A stretch of 44,928 nucleotides of DNA from JBCBSS01 sp039819065 (GTDB lineage: Bacteria > Bacteroidota > Bacteroidia > Cytophagales > Cyclobacteriaceae), in contig JBCBSS010000050.1 of assembly GCA_039819065.1 (NCBI GenBank), forward strand, positions 1 to 44,928. The letters are read 5' to 3'. The position numbers were made by a program, and so were the translations under genes. Each line of letters begins with the position of its first letter. Positions within the stretch are counted from its first letter, which is position 1. Under the pieces are notes generated by a model that made no database searches, was not told the DNA's origin, and saw nothing but the letters and a program-made list of their open reading frames with translations. Positions 1 through 9,157 of this stretch are shown piece by piece.

Positions 1-867
1 GATTGCTGGCTTTAGAATGGTGTTACTTTCCAGATATAATGTAGCGACACCTAGTGTCTTTGCCTTTTCAATAATCGCCTTTCCGAGCAGCCAACCGATA
101 TTCTTGCCCCTCATATCTTGCCTTACTCCCATTTTAGATAATTCGTAAGGATATTCAGGATCATCACGTGGCAAGAGTGCGCATACACCGACCGCCTCGT
201 TTTTGTACAGGGCCACCACTATTTGACCACCTTTATTCAAGATATATTTCTTAGGATTATCTAAGACTTTATAATCAGCTTCCTCCATCTCAAAATAGGT
301 AGTAATCCACTCCTCATTGAGGATCTTAAATGCTGCTTGATACTTGTTTTTGTAATCTATGATTTGAACTTGCTGACTCTCACGCAGCTTTTTTTGTTCT
401 TGCACCCTTCGGTAGAGTGATTTTTGTTCAAGTAGATATTCCCACTCCTCCAATGCCTCCCAAAGATTATAAGTGGCCTCGTTGATCATGTTTTCTACAG
501 AAGCCTCTACATCTTGATATTGCTCCTGAATGCCGTGAGCTATGTTGAGTCCTTTGTCAGTCAACACGACCACATTTCTGCGCTTATCGACGGACTTACC
601 GTTTCCCTGAACCAGCCCCGCAGCGCCCATCTCTTTGACGATCTTGCTTACAGAAGGTTGAGAATGGCCGATTTCCCGGGCTATCTCTGTTATTGTAACT
701 TCATTTCTTTCCGATAGCACATAAAAAACCGGGAACCATTTGGGCGCGAGTTCAACATTATACAGGGCATATATCTCAGCGGCATCGTCGGTAACTTTAG
801 TAGTGAGCATTCTGAGTCGGCTACCCAAGGCCATTTTACCGGTTTTAGCGAAGAAATTCGATTTCAT
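1..867 (-). CDS. MarR-GNAT fusion protein (3' end cut by window edge)
   Basis: The frame is open from an ATG at 867 to the left edge, 289 codons with no stop, so the C-terminus lies outside the window. The first ~150 residues form a MarR winged helix (MKSNFFAKTGKMALGSRL at the start, then an EIAREIGHSQPSVSKIVKEM recognition region). The rest, after a coiled linker, is a GNAT acetyltransferase with the acetyl-CoA loop near the left edge (VRQDMRGKNIGWLLGKAI). This MarR+GNAT architecture is a known family in which the regulator also acetylates an unknown small molecule or protein. It lies downstream of oxyR on the same strand, but the 188-bp gap carries its own promoter-like elements. Domain assignment is firm; the substrate cannot be told. 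Confidence 0.9.
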   Translation of the reverse strand, partial: MKSNFFAKTGKMALGSRLRMLTTKVTDDAAEIYALYNVELAPKWFPVFYVLSERNEVTITEIAREIGHSQPSVSKIVKEMGAAGLVQGNGKSVDKRRNVVVLTDKGLNIAHGIQEQYQDVEASVENMINEATYNLWEALEEWEYLLEQKSLYRRVQEQKKLRESQQVQIIDYKNKYQAAFKILNEEWITTYFEMEEADYKVLDNPKKYILNKGGQIVVALYKNEAVGVCALLPRDDPEYPYELSKMGVRQDMRGKNIGWLLGKAIIEKAKTLGVATLYLESNTILKPAI

Positions 868-877
868 AATCAATTAC

Positions 878-898
878 ATAACTGGTTATATAAAATTA
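878..898 (-). promoter_or_regulatory. Candidate MarR operator and -7 element
   Basis: A 12-bp dyad, ATAAC-TG-GTTAT (878-889), lies 10 bp upstream of the MarR-GNAT start codon. It directly abuts a minus-strand TAATTTTA (891-898) that resembles the Bacteroidota -7 box TAnnTTTG. MarR proteins commonly repress themselves through dyads over the start of transcription, so autoregulation is the likely reading. A second dyad, CTACT-ACTT-AGTAG, lies at 925-938. The dyads are seen directly; their role is inferred. Confidence 0.4.
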
Positions 899-1055
899 CT
901 GAATTTTCTAAGAATAAAAAATGGCTACTACTTAGTAGAAGGCAGGTTTGGGATAAAACGGCTTACAACTGAGGTACAAAATGAACCTTTACATGGTTGA
1001 TAAACATGAGTTGATACAAACTAACGAAGCTTAATCACTCGACCAAATGGCCACC

Positions 1056-1985
1056 CTAGACCCAGCCCAAGTCTACTACCGATTGCTTTTTCAGAAAGCG
1101 TTTGGGAATGACGTTTTGGATGGTATCCTTCAAGTGGTTCACGACAGATTCCTTAATATAACTACTGTGAGTGACGATGCTCACTTCACGCACAGGCTCA
1201 GGGTGAGTAAATCTTTTCACATGGATAGAATCGAGCTCGTTGATCACGGAAAGCTCAGGTACTAGTGTATAACCGACTCCGTGCTTGACCAGGCTTTTCA
1301 GTGCTTCTATAGAACCACTTTGATAGTCGAAACCAATAGATGAACTGTGTTTGGCGTGCTTACAAATAGAGAGCGCTTGTTCTCTAAAACAATGACCTTC
1401 ATCCAATACCAAGATCTCACTGGGGTCAAGGTCTTCCGCAAGCATGAGCTTTTCACTTATAAAGCGATGATTTTCGGGAAGGTAGAGTAGAAATGGCTCA
1501 TAGAATACTGGTATTTCCCTGATGGAAGCTTCTTCTAGCGGAGTAACTAAAACGCCGATATCTATAATGCCGCTCTCCAACTGCTCAATAATCTGACTGG
1601 TTTGCAGCTCCTGTATTTTGAGATGGACTCTTGGATTGTCTTCAATGAAGTTGGGCAGAAAGTGCGGCAGCAAATACGGCGCTAAAGTTGGGATGATCCC
1701 GATGGTAAACTCCCCCTCCATTGACTCCTTTTCATGGTTTACAAATTCTTTCAACTGCTTTGATTCACGAAGTATTTGTCTGGCACGAACAATGATCTGC
1801 TTGCCGATTTCAGTAGGCTGCAAGGGCTTTTTATCTCGGTCGAAAATTCTGACACCAATCTCTTCTTCGAACTTTTTTACCTGCATAGTAAGGTTGGGCT
1901 GGGACACAAAACAGTGCTCTGCAGCGGTCACATAATGCCTGTATTCATCGAGCGCAACGATATACTCTAACTGGAGTAATGTCAT
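1056..1985 (-). CDS. oxyR: Hydrogen peroxide-sensing LysR regulator OxyR
   Basis: This is a 309-residue LysR-family activator of peroxide defence. An N-terminal HTH (residues ~3-62, QLEYIVALDEYRHYVTAAEH) is followed by a LysR substrate domain. That domain carries the redox pair C199 and C208 in DEGHCFREQALSIC, the same numbering and spacing as the disulfide-forming cysteines of E. coli OxyR. It is divergent from katG with 107 bp between start codons, the classical arrangement in which OxyR controls catalase-peroxidase. The full family length and both cysteines make this one of the safest calls in the window. Confidence 0.96.
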   Translation of the reverse strand: MTLLQLEYIVALDEYRHYVTAAEHCFVSQPNLTMQVKKFEEEIGVRIFDRDKKPLQPTEIGKQIIVRARQILRESKQLKEFVNHEKESMEGEFTIGIIPTLAPYLLPHFLPNFIEDNPRVHLKIQELQTSQIIEQLESGIIDIGVLVTPLEEASIREIPVFYEPFLLYLPENHRFISEKLMLAEDLDPSEILVLDEGHCFREQALSICKHAKHSSSIGFDYQSGSIEALKSLVKHGVGYTLVPELSVINELDSIHVKRFTHPEPVREVSIVTHSSYIKESVVNHLKDTIQNVIPKRFLKKQSVVDLGWV

Positions 1986-2092
1986 ATAACTTTTGTTTAT
2001 ACAATTATAAAAATTATTGATTTGAATAATAATTAAATAATCACCAGATTTATTGATAACAAGTTGAACTAATTAAAAACCTTCTAAAAAAC
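1986..2092. promoter_or_regulatory. oxyR-katG divergent promoter region
   Basis: This very AT-rich 107-bp region must hold both promoters and the OxyR site. The clearest dyad is ATTATT-GATTTG-AATAAT (2013-2030). No perfect match to the enterobacterial OxyR tetrad (ATAG-N7-CTAT-N7-ATAG-N7-CTAT) was found by eye, so the exact operator is uncertain. No clear Shine-Dalgarno sequence precedes katG; the leader just before its ATG is A-rich. Confidence 0.5.
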
Positions 2093-4303
2093 ATGGGAAA
2101 TCACAATGGTAACGGTGAAGGCAAATGTCCTTTTCACCATGGAGCTGTAAAGCATAGCGCCGGTGGCGGAACTTCAAACAGAGACTGGTGGCCAAACCAG
2201 TTGAGTTTGAACATATTACGTCAGCATTCTTCCTTATCTGACCCAATGCAGGACGATTTTGACTATGCTGAAGAGTTCAAAACCCTTGACCTGGCAGCCG
2301 TTAAGCAAGATCTGTATGATCTGATGACTGACTCACAGGACTGGTGGCCGGCAGATTACGGTCATTACGGACCTCTTTTCATTCGCATGGCATGGCACAG
2401 TGCCGGTACTTATAGAATTGGTGATGGCCGTGGTGGTGGTGGTACCGGAAACCAAAGATTTGCCCCGCTGAATAGCTGGCCTGACAATGGTAACCTTGAT
2501 AAGGCACGTTTGCTACTTTGGCCAGTAAAAAAGAAATATGGTAGAAAACTATCTTGGGCTGACTTGATGATTCTGGCCGGAAACTGCGCCTTAGAATCTA
2601 TGGGTTTCAAAACTTTCGGTTTTGGCGGAGGTAGAGCAGATATATGGGAAGCAGAAAAAGACATTTATTGGGGTTCGGAAAGAGAGTGGTTAGGTGATAG
2701 CAGATATTCAGGAGAGCGTGATTTGGAAGACCCACTAGGTGCCGTACAAATGGGTTTGATCTATGTGAATCCGGAAGGTCCTAACGGCAACCCTGATCCA
2801 GTGGCATCAGGCCGAGATATTAGAGAAACTTTTGCCAGAATGGCTATGAACGATGAGGAAACGGTTGCTTTAACTGCTGGTGGTCATACATTCGGTAAAG
2901 CACATGGTGCCGGTGACGCTGCCTTGGTAGGCCCTGAGCCTGAAGGTTCTAGTATTGAGCAGCAAAGTATGGGCTGGAAAAGCAGCTTTGGTTCTGGTAA
3001 AGGTGTTGACGCTATCACAAGTGGTATCGAAGGTGCCTGGACGCCAACGCCAACACAATGGGACAATAGCTATTTCGATACCTTATTTGGTTACGAATGG
3101 GAATTGACCAAAAGCCCTGCCGGTGCGCACCAGTGGGTGCCCAAAGATGGTGCTGCTTCAGACGCTGTACCTGATGCCCATGATCCAAGCAGACGCCATG
3201 CACCAATCATGACCACTGCCGATATGGCCATGAGAATGGATCCTATTTACGAGCCAATTTCCAGACGATTCCACCAAAACCCAGATGAATTTGCTGACGC
3301 ATTTGCCAGAGCATGGTTCAAGTTAACGCATAGGGATATGGGGCCTCGCGCACTTTATCTCGGGCCAGAAGTGCCAGAAGAAGAATTGATTTGGCAAGAT
3401 CCTATTCCTGCACCGACAGGTGAAACCATTAACGATCAGGATGTTGCAGATCTTAAAGGTAAAATACTTTCATCGGGCTTATCGATTTCTCAACTTGTAT
3501 CTACAGCCTGGTCATCTGCTTCGACTTTCCGTGGTTCTGACAAACGAGGAGGAGCAAACGGCGCACGTATCAGATTAGCGCCACAGAATAATTGGGAAGT
3601 GAACAATCCGTCACAATTGGCCGATGTACTCAATAAATTGGAAGGCATTCAAGGTGAATTCAACGGTGCCCAATCCGGTGGTAAATCGGTATCCATCGCC
3701 GACTTGATCGTGCTAGGTGGATGTGCTGCGGTAGAACAAGCGGCCAAGAATGCTGGTGTCGAAATCAGCGTACCTTTCACTCCAGGTAGAGGGGATGCTT
3801 TCCAGGATCATACTGACGAAGAATCTTTCGCAGTGCTGGAGCCTGTAGTAGACGGTTTCCGCAACTATCAGAAAAAGAAACTTTCTATATCAGCAGAGGA
3901 AATGCTTGTAGACAGAGCGCAATTATTGACGCTAACGGCACCTGAAATGACAGTACTGGTTGGTGGCCTGCGCATGTTGAATGCCAATTTTGATGGTTCT
4001 CAACACGGGGTATTTACTGACAAGCAAGATACCTTGAGCAATGATTTCTTCCTGAACTTGTTAGATTTCAGTACGACATGGAGCGCTGTGTCGGAAGATG
4101 ACGACGTGTTCGAAGGCCGTGATCGTGCTACAGGTGCTATTAAATGGACGGGTACAAGAGCCGATCTCATATTCGGTTCTAATTCAGAATTGCGTGCTAT
4201 AGCTGAGGTTTACGGTAGCAACGACGCTCAAGAGAAGTTCGTTAATGATTTTGTAGCGGCGTGGGATAAAGTAATGAACCTTGATCGTTTTGATCTGGCA
4301 TAA
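2093..4303 (+). CDS. katG: Catalase-peroxidase KatG
   Basis: This is a 736-residue bifunctional heme enzyme that dismutates H2O2 and has peroxidase activity. The distal pocket is R98-W101-H102 (in MAWHSAGTYRIG). The covalent Met-Tyr-Trp adduct would be W101-Y224-M250 (Y224 in LIYVNPEGPNG). The proximal heme ligand is H265 in GGHTFGKAHGAG. The length matches the normal two-domain KatG, with the degenerate C-terminal half retained. There is no signal peptide, so it is cytoplasmic. The start at 2093 gives the usual HNGNGEGKCPFHHG leader. It is transcribed divergently from oxyR and ends at a hairpin. Expression is expected to be induced by peroxide through OxyR. Confidence 0.98.
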   Translation: MGNHNGNGEGKCPFHHGAVKHSAGGGTSNRDWWPNQLSLNILRQHSSLSDPMQDDFDYAEEFKTLDLAAVKQDLYDLMTDSQDWWPADYGHYGPLFIRMAWHSAGTYRIGDGRGGGGTGNQRFAPLNSWPDNGNLDKARLLLWPVKKKYGRKLSWADLMILAGNCALESMGFKTFGFGGGRADIWEAEKDIYWGSEREWLGDSRYSGERDLEDPLGAVQMGLIYVNPEGPNGNPDPVASGRDIRETFARMAMNDEETVALTAGGHTFGKAHGAGDAALVGPEPEGSSIEQQSMGWKSSFGSGKGVDAITSGIEGAWTPTPTQWDNSYFDTLFGYEWELTKSPAGAHQWVPKDGAASDAVPDAHDPSRRHAPIMTTADMAMRMDPIYEPISRRFHQNPDEFADAFARAWFKLTHRDMGPRALYLGPEVPEEELIWQDPIPAPTGETINDQDVADLKGKILSSGLSISQLVSTAWSSASTFRGSDKRGGANGARIRLAPQNNWEVNNPSQLADVLNKLEGIQGEFNGAQSGGKSVSIADLIVLGGCAAVEQAAKNAGVEISVPFTPGRGDAFQDHTDEESFAVLEPVVDGFRNYQKKKLSISAEEMLVDRAQLLTLTAPEMTVLVGGLRMLNANFDGSQHGVFTDKQDTLSNDFFLNLLDFSTTWSAVSEDDDVFEGRDRATGAIKWTGTRADLIFGSNSELRAIAEVYGSNDAQEKFVNDFVAAWDKVMNLDRFDLA

Positions 4304-4348
4304 TACTTATTCATATTCTGTCAGGAAAATCGTATTATTATAGTAAAG

Positions 4349-4384
4349 GAGAGGTTGATTTTGCATTGCCAAAATCAATCTCTT
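4349..4384 (+). terminator. Hairpin downstream of katG
   Basis: A stem of about 14 bp pairs AGAGGTTGATTTTG (4350-4363) with CAAAATCAATCTCT (4370-4383), with one G-U pair and a 6-nt loop CATTGC. It lies 46 bp after the katG stop. The following sequence CTTCCAATTTCC is only mildly T-rich, so it may act as a terminator or as an mRNA 3'-end stabiliser. Confidence 0.65.
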
Positions 4385-4439
4385 CCAATTTCCCCGACAC
4401 AGTTGTTAACTGTGCCAATTACTAACTGATACACCCTGT

Positions 4440-4976
4440 ATGTTGCATCTGATAACCATTGTTGGTAAGAGTGCCAAAGACTTCTATTTAGAACAAAAGT
4501 GTATACCAGATTTCAAGTCATTGATCAGGGCCATCACCTCTGGCAGGGAAATGATCGTTTCTACTAGATTTCGCTCAGATTTGTTCTATAGCGCGGAAAA
4601 GCAGAAGACCTCTTCCATTTTAAAGTTATGGGCACTTTATGCTAAAATGAGCTTATCAGATTTAGATGAAAACCATCTTGTTTTATCAAGTGGTGATGAG
4701 AAATCCCTTTCTCGGTATTTTCAATCCATGAACCAACTCTCCGCCAGTTGGTATTACTATAAGCGCTACCGATCAGCGTTCAGAAAAACCTTCAGTAACG
4801 ATCAACAAAACTTAGTCGCTAGAACCGTGGTGCAATGCGATCAATACCTCGTGAAAAACACCAATATTGATCGCGTGCCGATCATTGATTTTGATGAGCA
4901 AATCCACCCCCGGCTAACCACAGATACACTGTCGATAGCCATGCATATCATTAATAATGATACGCTTTCGAATTAG
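4440..4976 (+). CDS. Hypothetical protein, 178 aa
   Basis: I do not recognise this family. The frame is closed upstream by a TAA at 4407, leaving the ATG at 4440 as the natural start. The protein has no signal peptide or membrane span. It is rich in basic and aromatic residues around SWYYYKRYRSAF (residues ~103-114), and the start (MLHLITIVGKSAKDFYLEQK) is predicted helical. It follows katG by 137 bp beyond a hairpin, so it is probably separately transcribed. Both strand neighbours are large real genes and there is no competing frame. A function in peroxide stress would be guesswork. Confidence 0.6.
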   Translation: MLHLITIVGKSAKDFYLEQKCIPDFKSLIRAITSGREMIVSTRFRSDLFYSAEKQKTSSILKLWALYAKMSLSDLDENHLVLSSGDEKSLSRYFQSMNQLSASWYYYKRYRSAFRKTFSNDQQNLVARTVVQCDQYLVKNTNIDRVPIIDFDEQIHPRLTTDTLSIAMHIINNDTLSN

Positions 4977-5030
4977 TACTTGGTTGATTTACTAATGTAA
5001 TTTGAACCTTGTTGTGTGTGAACTTTAGTA

Positions 5031-5046
5031 CTCGAAGCTTTTCGAG
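5031..5046. repeat. Short perfect inverted repeat before the CHAT gene
   Basis: CTCGAA-GCTT-TTCGAG forms a perfect 6-bp stem with a 4-nt loop in the 231-bp gap between the unknown gene and the TPR-CHAT gene. It could be a terminator for the upstream gene or a protein-binding dyad. No T-tract follows it. A weaker AGCTA/TAGCT pair lies at 5093-5107. Confidence 0.35.
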
Positions 5047-5207
5047 AGTAATACTAATCGCCTGTTTTAAAGCCACCTGTATATTGGGTAAAAGCTAGCA
5101 TGATAGCTAACTTTAGACTTCAGTTGTATTCCAATTGTTTCTCTGGTGTTCTACCTTAACCAGGGTATTTTATATCCAATTTGAATAAATAAGAAAGCCT
5201 ACATTTT

Positions 5208-8200
5208 ATGAGACTAGTTATCACTTTGAGTCTGTCTATGTTCTTCGCTTTGACAGCCTTTTGCCAAGACTCCAATGAATATGCTAAAAAGAGCTTTGAA
5301 GAACTGGATAGTCTAATTAATGAGCAAATTGACCAAGCAAAATATCAGGATGCTATACCAATAATTGGGACTTTCATAAAAAAGGCTCAAAAGGATAAAA
5401 ATGACTTGTTAGAGGCTAAAGGTCTTGCTTACTATGGATTACTCTATTGGGGATTGGGTAAGTATGGCCAGTCTCTTACTTTTCATCTAGAGGCTAAAGG
5501 TATCAGAGAAAAAGTGTTCGGTAAAGAACATCCACATTATATTGAATCACTCAATAGTGTAGGAATAGTGCATTGGTATATGGGCGATTATAATAAAGCC
5601 TTACCATTTCTATTACAATCCGAAGAACTTAGTAAAAAAGTGCTAGGGGAAGAGAATAGTAAATATGCCAACTCGCTCAACAATTTAGGCTATTTCTATC
5701 AGGAAATAGGAAGTCATGACAAAGCGCTACCACTTCATTTGAAGGCTACACGCATATACGGGAAATCACTTGGCAAGGAACATCCTGATTATGCTGTTTC
5801 CCTCAATAATTTGGCGTTACTATATCGATCAATGGGCAATTACAGTGAAGCTCTTCAACTCTTTTTGCAGGCCAAGGATATCTATGATAAACTACCGAGT
5901 AAAAATCAGGTCTCTTATGCCGATTTTCTTAATAATCTTGCCAATATCCATTATCGAATGAACAATTACGATAAAGCATTGCCTATTTATTTACGGGCAA
6001 AAGATATTTATGGGAAGGTGCTAGGTGAAGAACACCCCTATTATGCTGTTGCGCTTAATAATCTTGCTAATCTATATGACGGGATGAGGGACTTCAAGAA
6101 ATCTTTGCCACTTCACCAGCAGGCTAAAGAGATAAGAAAGAAAGCACTAGGCAAAGATCACCCACTTTACGCTACTTCGCTGAATAACCTAGCCACTTGG
6201 CACAGAAGAATGGGTAATCATGACCAGGCAGTGGCACTTTTTATCGAGGCTCAAGGTATCTATGAGAAAGTTTGGGGTAAAGAGCATTTTCTCTACGCCA
6301 ATTCTCTTAATAACTTAGCTCTGTTCTATAAAGAAATAGGTAATTATAATCAGGCCTTACCATTTTTCTTAGAGGCCAGAAGTATTAGGAAAAAAGTACT
6401 TGGGAAACAACACCCTATTTACATTAATATGCTTAATCATATGGCTGCTTTGTACGAACGCGTGGGTAATTATGACAAAGCGTGGGAGTTATTGCAAGAA
6501 GTGATGAATAACCATACAAAAGCTCAATTGCCAGCTTCGCTAAATAATACGTCCTTCTATGATACTCTATTATCCGTGACGTATCCTTCGATTAAGCACT
6601 TGGAGGAAGTGTTGGTTTCTTTAGAAGTAGTCTATCAATTACTGGAAACCGACAGTAGTATTAGAGATGCTCAGGCCAAACGAATTAAGGTAGCGGATAT
6701 TGCCAATGCCTTGCTTATTAAAGCAAGAAATCAAGTTTCCAATGAAAACGACAAACTACGTATGCTTTCTTACAGTCACGATTGGCTGCGGGCCAACTTG
6801 GATTTGTTAACTTCTGATATTCATGCTTACGATGCTTTCAATCTTGTCGATCAAAATAAATCAGTACTGTTACTTCAAGCCACTAAATCTGACTTGGCTT
6901 ATCAACTTGGTGAATTACCTGATTCGTTGGTTTGGCAGGATAGAAAACTTCTTAAGAAGCAAAGTGAACTGCAGGTGAAACTGCTTGAAAAAGGTAATGA
7001 AAAGGAAAGTTTAAGGAGTGAACTAATTGAAGTCAACGAGGACATCGATGAGTTTGTGAAAATGATCGAAACAGAATACCCTAAATACCATAAGATCAAA
7101 TACCAGCAGGCAGATGTTAAAGTGGAGGATGTTCAGGCATCGCTAAATTCCAATACGGCACTGTTGGAATATGTAGTAGGTGATTCGCTGGTACATATCT
7201 TCTGTGTGTACAAAAACGAGGTACGATGGTCCAAGACCTTTGTATCCAACCAAGAACTAAAAAACCGTATCAAATTACTGCATACGGCTTTGAGCGATTA
7301 TTTATCAGAACAGTCTTACTCAGAATTTACGGAGAATGGACATTGGTTTTACCAACATTTGATTGCCCCAGCGCTGAAAGACAAAGATGATATTGCTAAC
7401 CTGATTATTGTAACTGATGGTGAATTGGGGCACCTACCTTTTGAAACTTTTTTGGTCGAACCAGTGCTTGATAATAAAACCGATTATAGAGGCCTACACT
7501 ACCTTCTTAAAGATTATAACATTTCTTACAACTACTCGGCAGCACTTTGGAAAGAAAATGTAGAAGCTTCAGCACCTCAAAACAATGGGCAAATTCTAGG
7601 TGTGGCTGCCAATTATGATATGGCATTAGATTCTTCTATGCTGACCGTTCGCTTACCTACAGACCAGTGGACAAGAGCAGAGATCTCTCCCTTGCCAGGT
7701 GCTAGAGAAGAAGTGGAGATCCTGCAAAAAAAGTACGCAGGCTTTTTTGCCTTTGATAGCCTGGCTTCAGAGAAGACAGTGAAGGCAATGGCTTCCAACT
7801 TTTCTATTTTGCATTTCGCTACCCATGGTATTTTGGACCGTGAAAGACCAGTGCTCTCATCCCTGGCTTTTACAGAGAACAATGACTCAACCGAATCCAA
7901 TTTCTGGCAAGCCCACGAAATATCCAAGCTACAACTCAATGCCGACATGGTAGTACTCTCAGCTTGCCAAACAGGATATGGCAAGTTTGAAAAAGGTAAT
8001 GGTATTGCATCACTAGCACGAGCATTCATGTATGCCGGAGCACCTTCGCTGGTCGTGTCGCTTTGGCAAGTGCGTGATAATACTACTGCCACGCTGATGC
8101 AAAACTTCTATGAGAACCTTGATCAAGGTATGCAGAAGGATGAGGCGCTTCGGCAGGCTAAACTACAATACATCAAATCAGCACATGGGTTTACAGCGCA

Positions 8201-8351
8201 CCCTGCTTATTGGGCACCTTTCATCATGATTGGGAAAACAGATCCGGTTGAGATCAAGCAGAAAAGCAACCCGATGGCTTGGGGCATTGGTATTGGAGTG
8301 TTTGCACTTTTAATGATTGGAGGGTTTATGTTAAGAAGAAGAGTAGCCTAA
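5208..8351 (+). CDS. Exported TPR-CHAT protease-like protein
   Basis: This is a 1047-residue protein. A signal peptide (MRLVITLSLSMFFALTAFCQ) leads into about nine TPR_12-type repeats of 42 residues (roughly 60-440, recurring N..N.LA..Y...G.Y..AL and GKEHP turns). A helical region with a coiled coil follows (~575-630), then a C-terminal CHAT domain of the caspase/separase fold. The catalytic pair is intact: H873 in HFATHG and C920 in VVLSACQTG. The protein ends in one membrane helix (WGIGIGVFALLMIGGFML) and RRR, so the protease domain would be periplasmic and tethered to the inner membrane. CHAT proteases cleave protein partners, but no gasdermin or other obvious substrate gene is adjacent. 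A single-gene unit with a terminator right after it. Substrate unknown. Confidence 0.93.
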   Translation: MRLVITLSLSMFFALTAFCQDSNEYAKKSFEELDSLINEQIDQAKYQDAIPIIGTFIKKAQKDKNDLLEAKGLAYYGLLYWGLGKYGQSLTFHLEAKGIREKVFGKEHPHYIESLNSVGIVHWYMGDYNKALPFLLQSEELSKKVLGEENSKYANSLNNLGYFYQEIGSHDKALPLHLKATRIYGKSLGKEHPDYAVSLNNLALLYRSMGNYSEALQLFLQAKDIYDKLPSKNQVSYADFLNNLANIHYRMNNYDKALPIYLRAKDIYGKVLGEEHPYYAVALNNLANLYDGMRDFKKSLPLHQQAKEIRKKALGKDHPLYATSLNNLATWHRRMGNHDQAVALFIEAQGIYEKVWGKEHFLYANSLNNLALFYKEIGNYNQALPFFLEARSIRKKVLGKQHPIYINMLNHMAALYERVGNYDKAWELLQEVMNNHTKAQLPASLNNTSFYDTLLSVTYPSIKHLEEVLVSLEVVYQLLETDSSIRDAQAKRIKVADIANALLIKARNQVSNENDKLRMLSYSHDWLRANLDLLTSDIHAYDAFNLVDQNKSVLLLQATKSDLAYQLGELPDSLVWQDRKLLKKQSELQVKLLEKGNEKESLRSELIEVNEDIDEFVKMIETEYPKYHKIKYQQADVKVEDVQASLNSNTALLEYVVGDSLVHIFCVYKNEVRWSKTFVSNQELKNRIKLLHTALSDYLSEQSYSEFTENGHWFYQHLIAPALKDKDDIANLIIVTDGELGHLPFETFLVEPVLDNKTDYRGLHYLLKDYNISYNYSAALWKENVEASAPQNNGQILGVAANYDMALDSSMLTVRLPTDQWTRAEISPLPGAREEVEILQKKYAGFFAFDSLASEKTVKAMASNFSILHFATHGILDRERPVLSSLAFTENNDSTESNFWQAHEISKLQLNADMVVLSACQTGYGKFEKGNGIASLARAFMYAGAPSLVVSLWQVRDNTTATLMQNFYENLDQGMQKDEALRQAKLQYIKSAHGFTAHPAYWAPFIMIGKTDPVEIKQKSNPMAWGIGIGVFALLMIGGFMLRRRVA

Positions 8352-8387
8352 CTCAGAGGGAGTAATGTAAAGGGGCTATGTAGACTT

Positions 8388-8432
8388 GGCAAAAGTGACT
8401 GTTCTATTGAGAAAGCTACTTTTGCCTTTTTT
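8388..8432 (+). terminator. Rho-independent terminator after the TPR-CHAT gene
   Basis: GGCAAAAGT (8388-8396) pairs with ACTTTTGCC (8418-8426) and is followed by TTTTTT. It sits between convergent genes, with an A-run on the other side of the stem that could also serve the minus-strand GNAT gene in part. Confidence 0.75.
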
Positions 8433-8434
8433 GA

Positions 8435-8929
8435 CTACTTGTACCGATACACCTCATGAGGACCAAAATCCAGTAGCTCTATTACTTTATCCAAAGTTGC
8501 ACCTAGGCGTAACGCCAATTTCTTGGAAGGTTCATTGGCCGGATCGATATAACTGACCAAAGAAGGGAGATTGAGAACCCTGAGGGCATATTCTTTAACT
8601 GCAGAACCGGCTTCTAAGCCATACCCTTTACCTTGGGCAGTTGGTAAGAGCCAATAACCCAACTCAGGTTCTGGCCATGGTTCAGAGTGCCATAGCCCTA
8701 CGGTACCTACCAGTTTTCTTGAATCCCTTTCGATCAAAGCTAGATAGGAGTAGCCCTTTAAAGTGTAATGACCGATATATGATGCGATGAGCCTCCAGGA
8801 TTCCTCTGAACCCTTTACACCGCCAACGAACCTAGCATTCTCCTCTTTTGAATAAAATGCAGCTACCTCCGGGTAGTCCTCATTTTGCCATGGCCTGAAA
8901 ATCAGCCTTTCAGTTTCTAATCCTACCAT
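8435..8929 (-). CDS. GNAT family N-acetyltransferase (RimJ/RimL type)
   Basis: This is a 164-residue cytoplasmic protein. It opens with the signature of the RimJ/RimL-like GNAT group (LETERLIFRPWQNEDYPEV). A beta4 strand (LVGTVGLWHSEPWPEPELGY) and the acetyl-CoA loop (LLPTAQGKGYGLEAG, ~95-109) follow, then the late NEPSKKLALRLGA segment typical of the family. The usual substrates are protein N-termini or small amines; nothing here fixes which. It is convergent with the TPR-CHAT gene and separated from the next gene by 228 bp, so it is probably monocistronic. Confidence 0.9.
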   Translation of the reverse strand: MVGLETERLIFRPWQNEDYPEVAAFYSKEENARFVGGVKGSEESWRLIASYIGHYTLKGYSYLALIERDSRKLVGTVGLWHSEPWPEPELGYWLLPTAQGKGYGLEAGSAVKEYALRVLNLPSLVSYIDPANEPSKKLALRLGATLDKVIELLDFGPHEVYRYK

Positions 8930-9115
8930 ATTTATCTTTTCATGGGTTCTCGTTTTATACTGTTTTTATCCAGGTGCTACCTAAAAGCGTTCATCCGAGT
9001 AATTTAGACAATACTCAGCCGGAGATGTGTCCACATCATTCATTTTCTAGGTAAAGTTCACAATACACCTTATCGGTCAGACAATATACAAGGGAATTAC
9101 TTCATCTTGGGAGTT

Positions 9116-9146
9116 GCTGCCTCAACGCAAATGAAGTTGAGGCAGC
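9116..9146 (-). terminator. Strong hairpin downstream of the exported VOC gene
   Basis: A perfect 11-bp stem, GCTGCCTCAAC / GTTGAGGCAGC, with a 9-nt loop begins 11 bp after the VOC stop codon. A further GGGA/TCCC pairing lies outside a small internal loop. The T-rich flank lies on the plus-strand side, so it may stop transcription from both directions. Confidence 0.65.
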
Positions 9147-9157
9147 TTTCCCTTATT

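Noticed and set aside
514..1000. Plus-strand open frames opposite the MarR-GNAT gene and its leader (67 and 86 codons)
   Set aside because: The minus-strand MarR-GNAT frame is coding with recognisable domains over 1-867; these frames have no domain content.
1056..1970. Plus-strand open frames opposite oxyR (72, 105 and 64 codons)
   Set aside because: They lie antisense to a complete oxyR with both redox cysteines, and their translations lack coherent composition.
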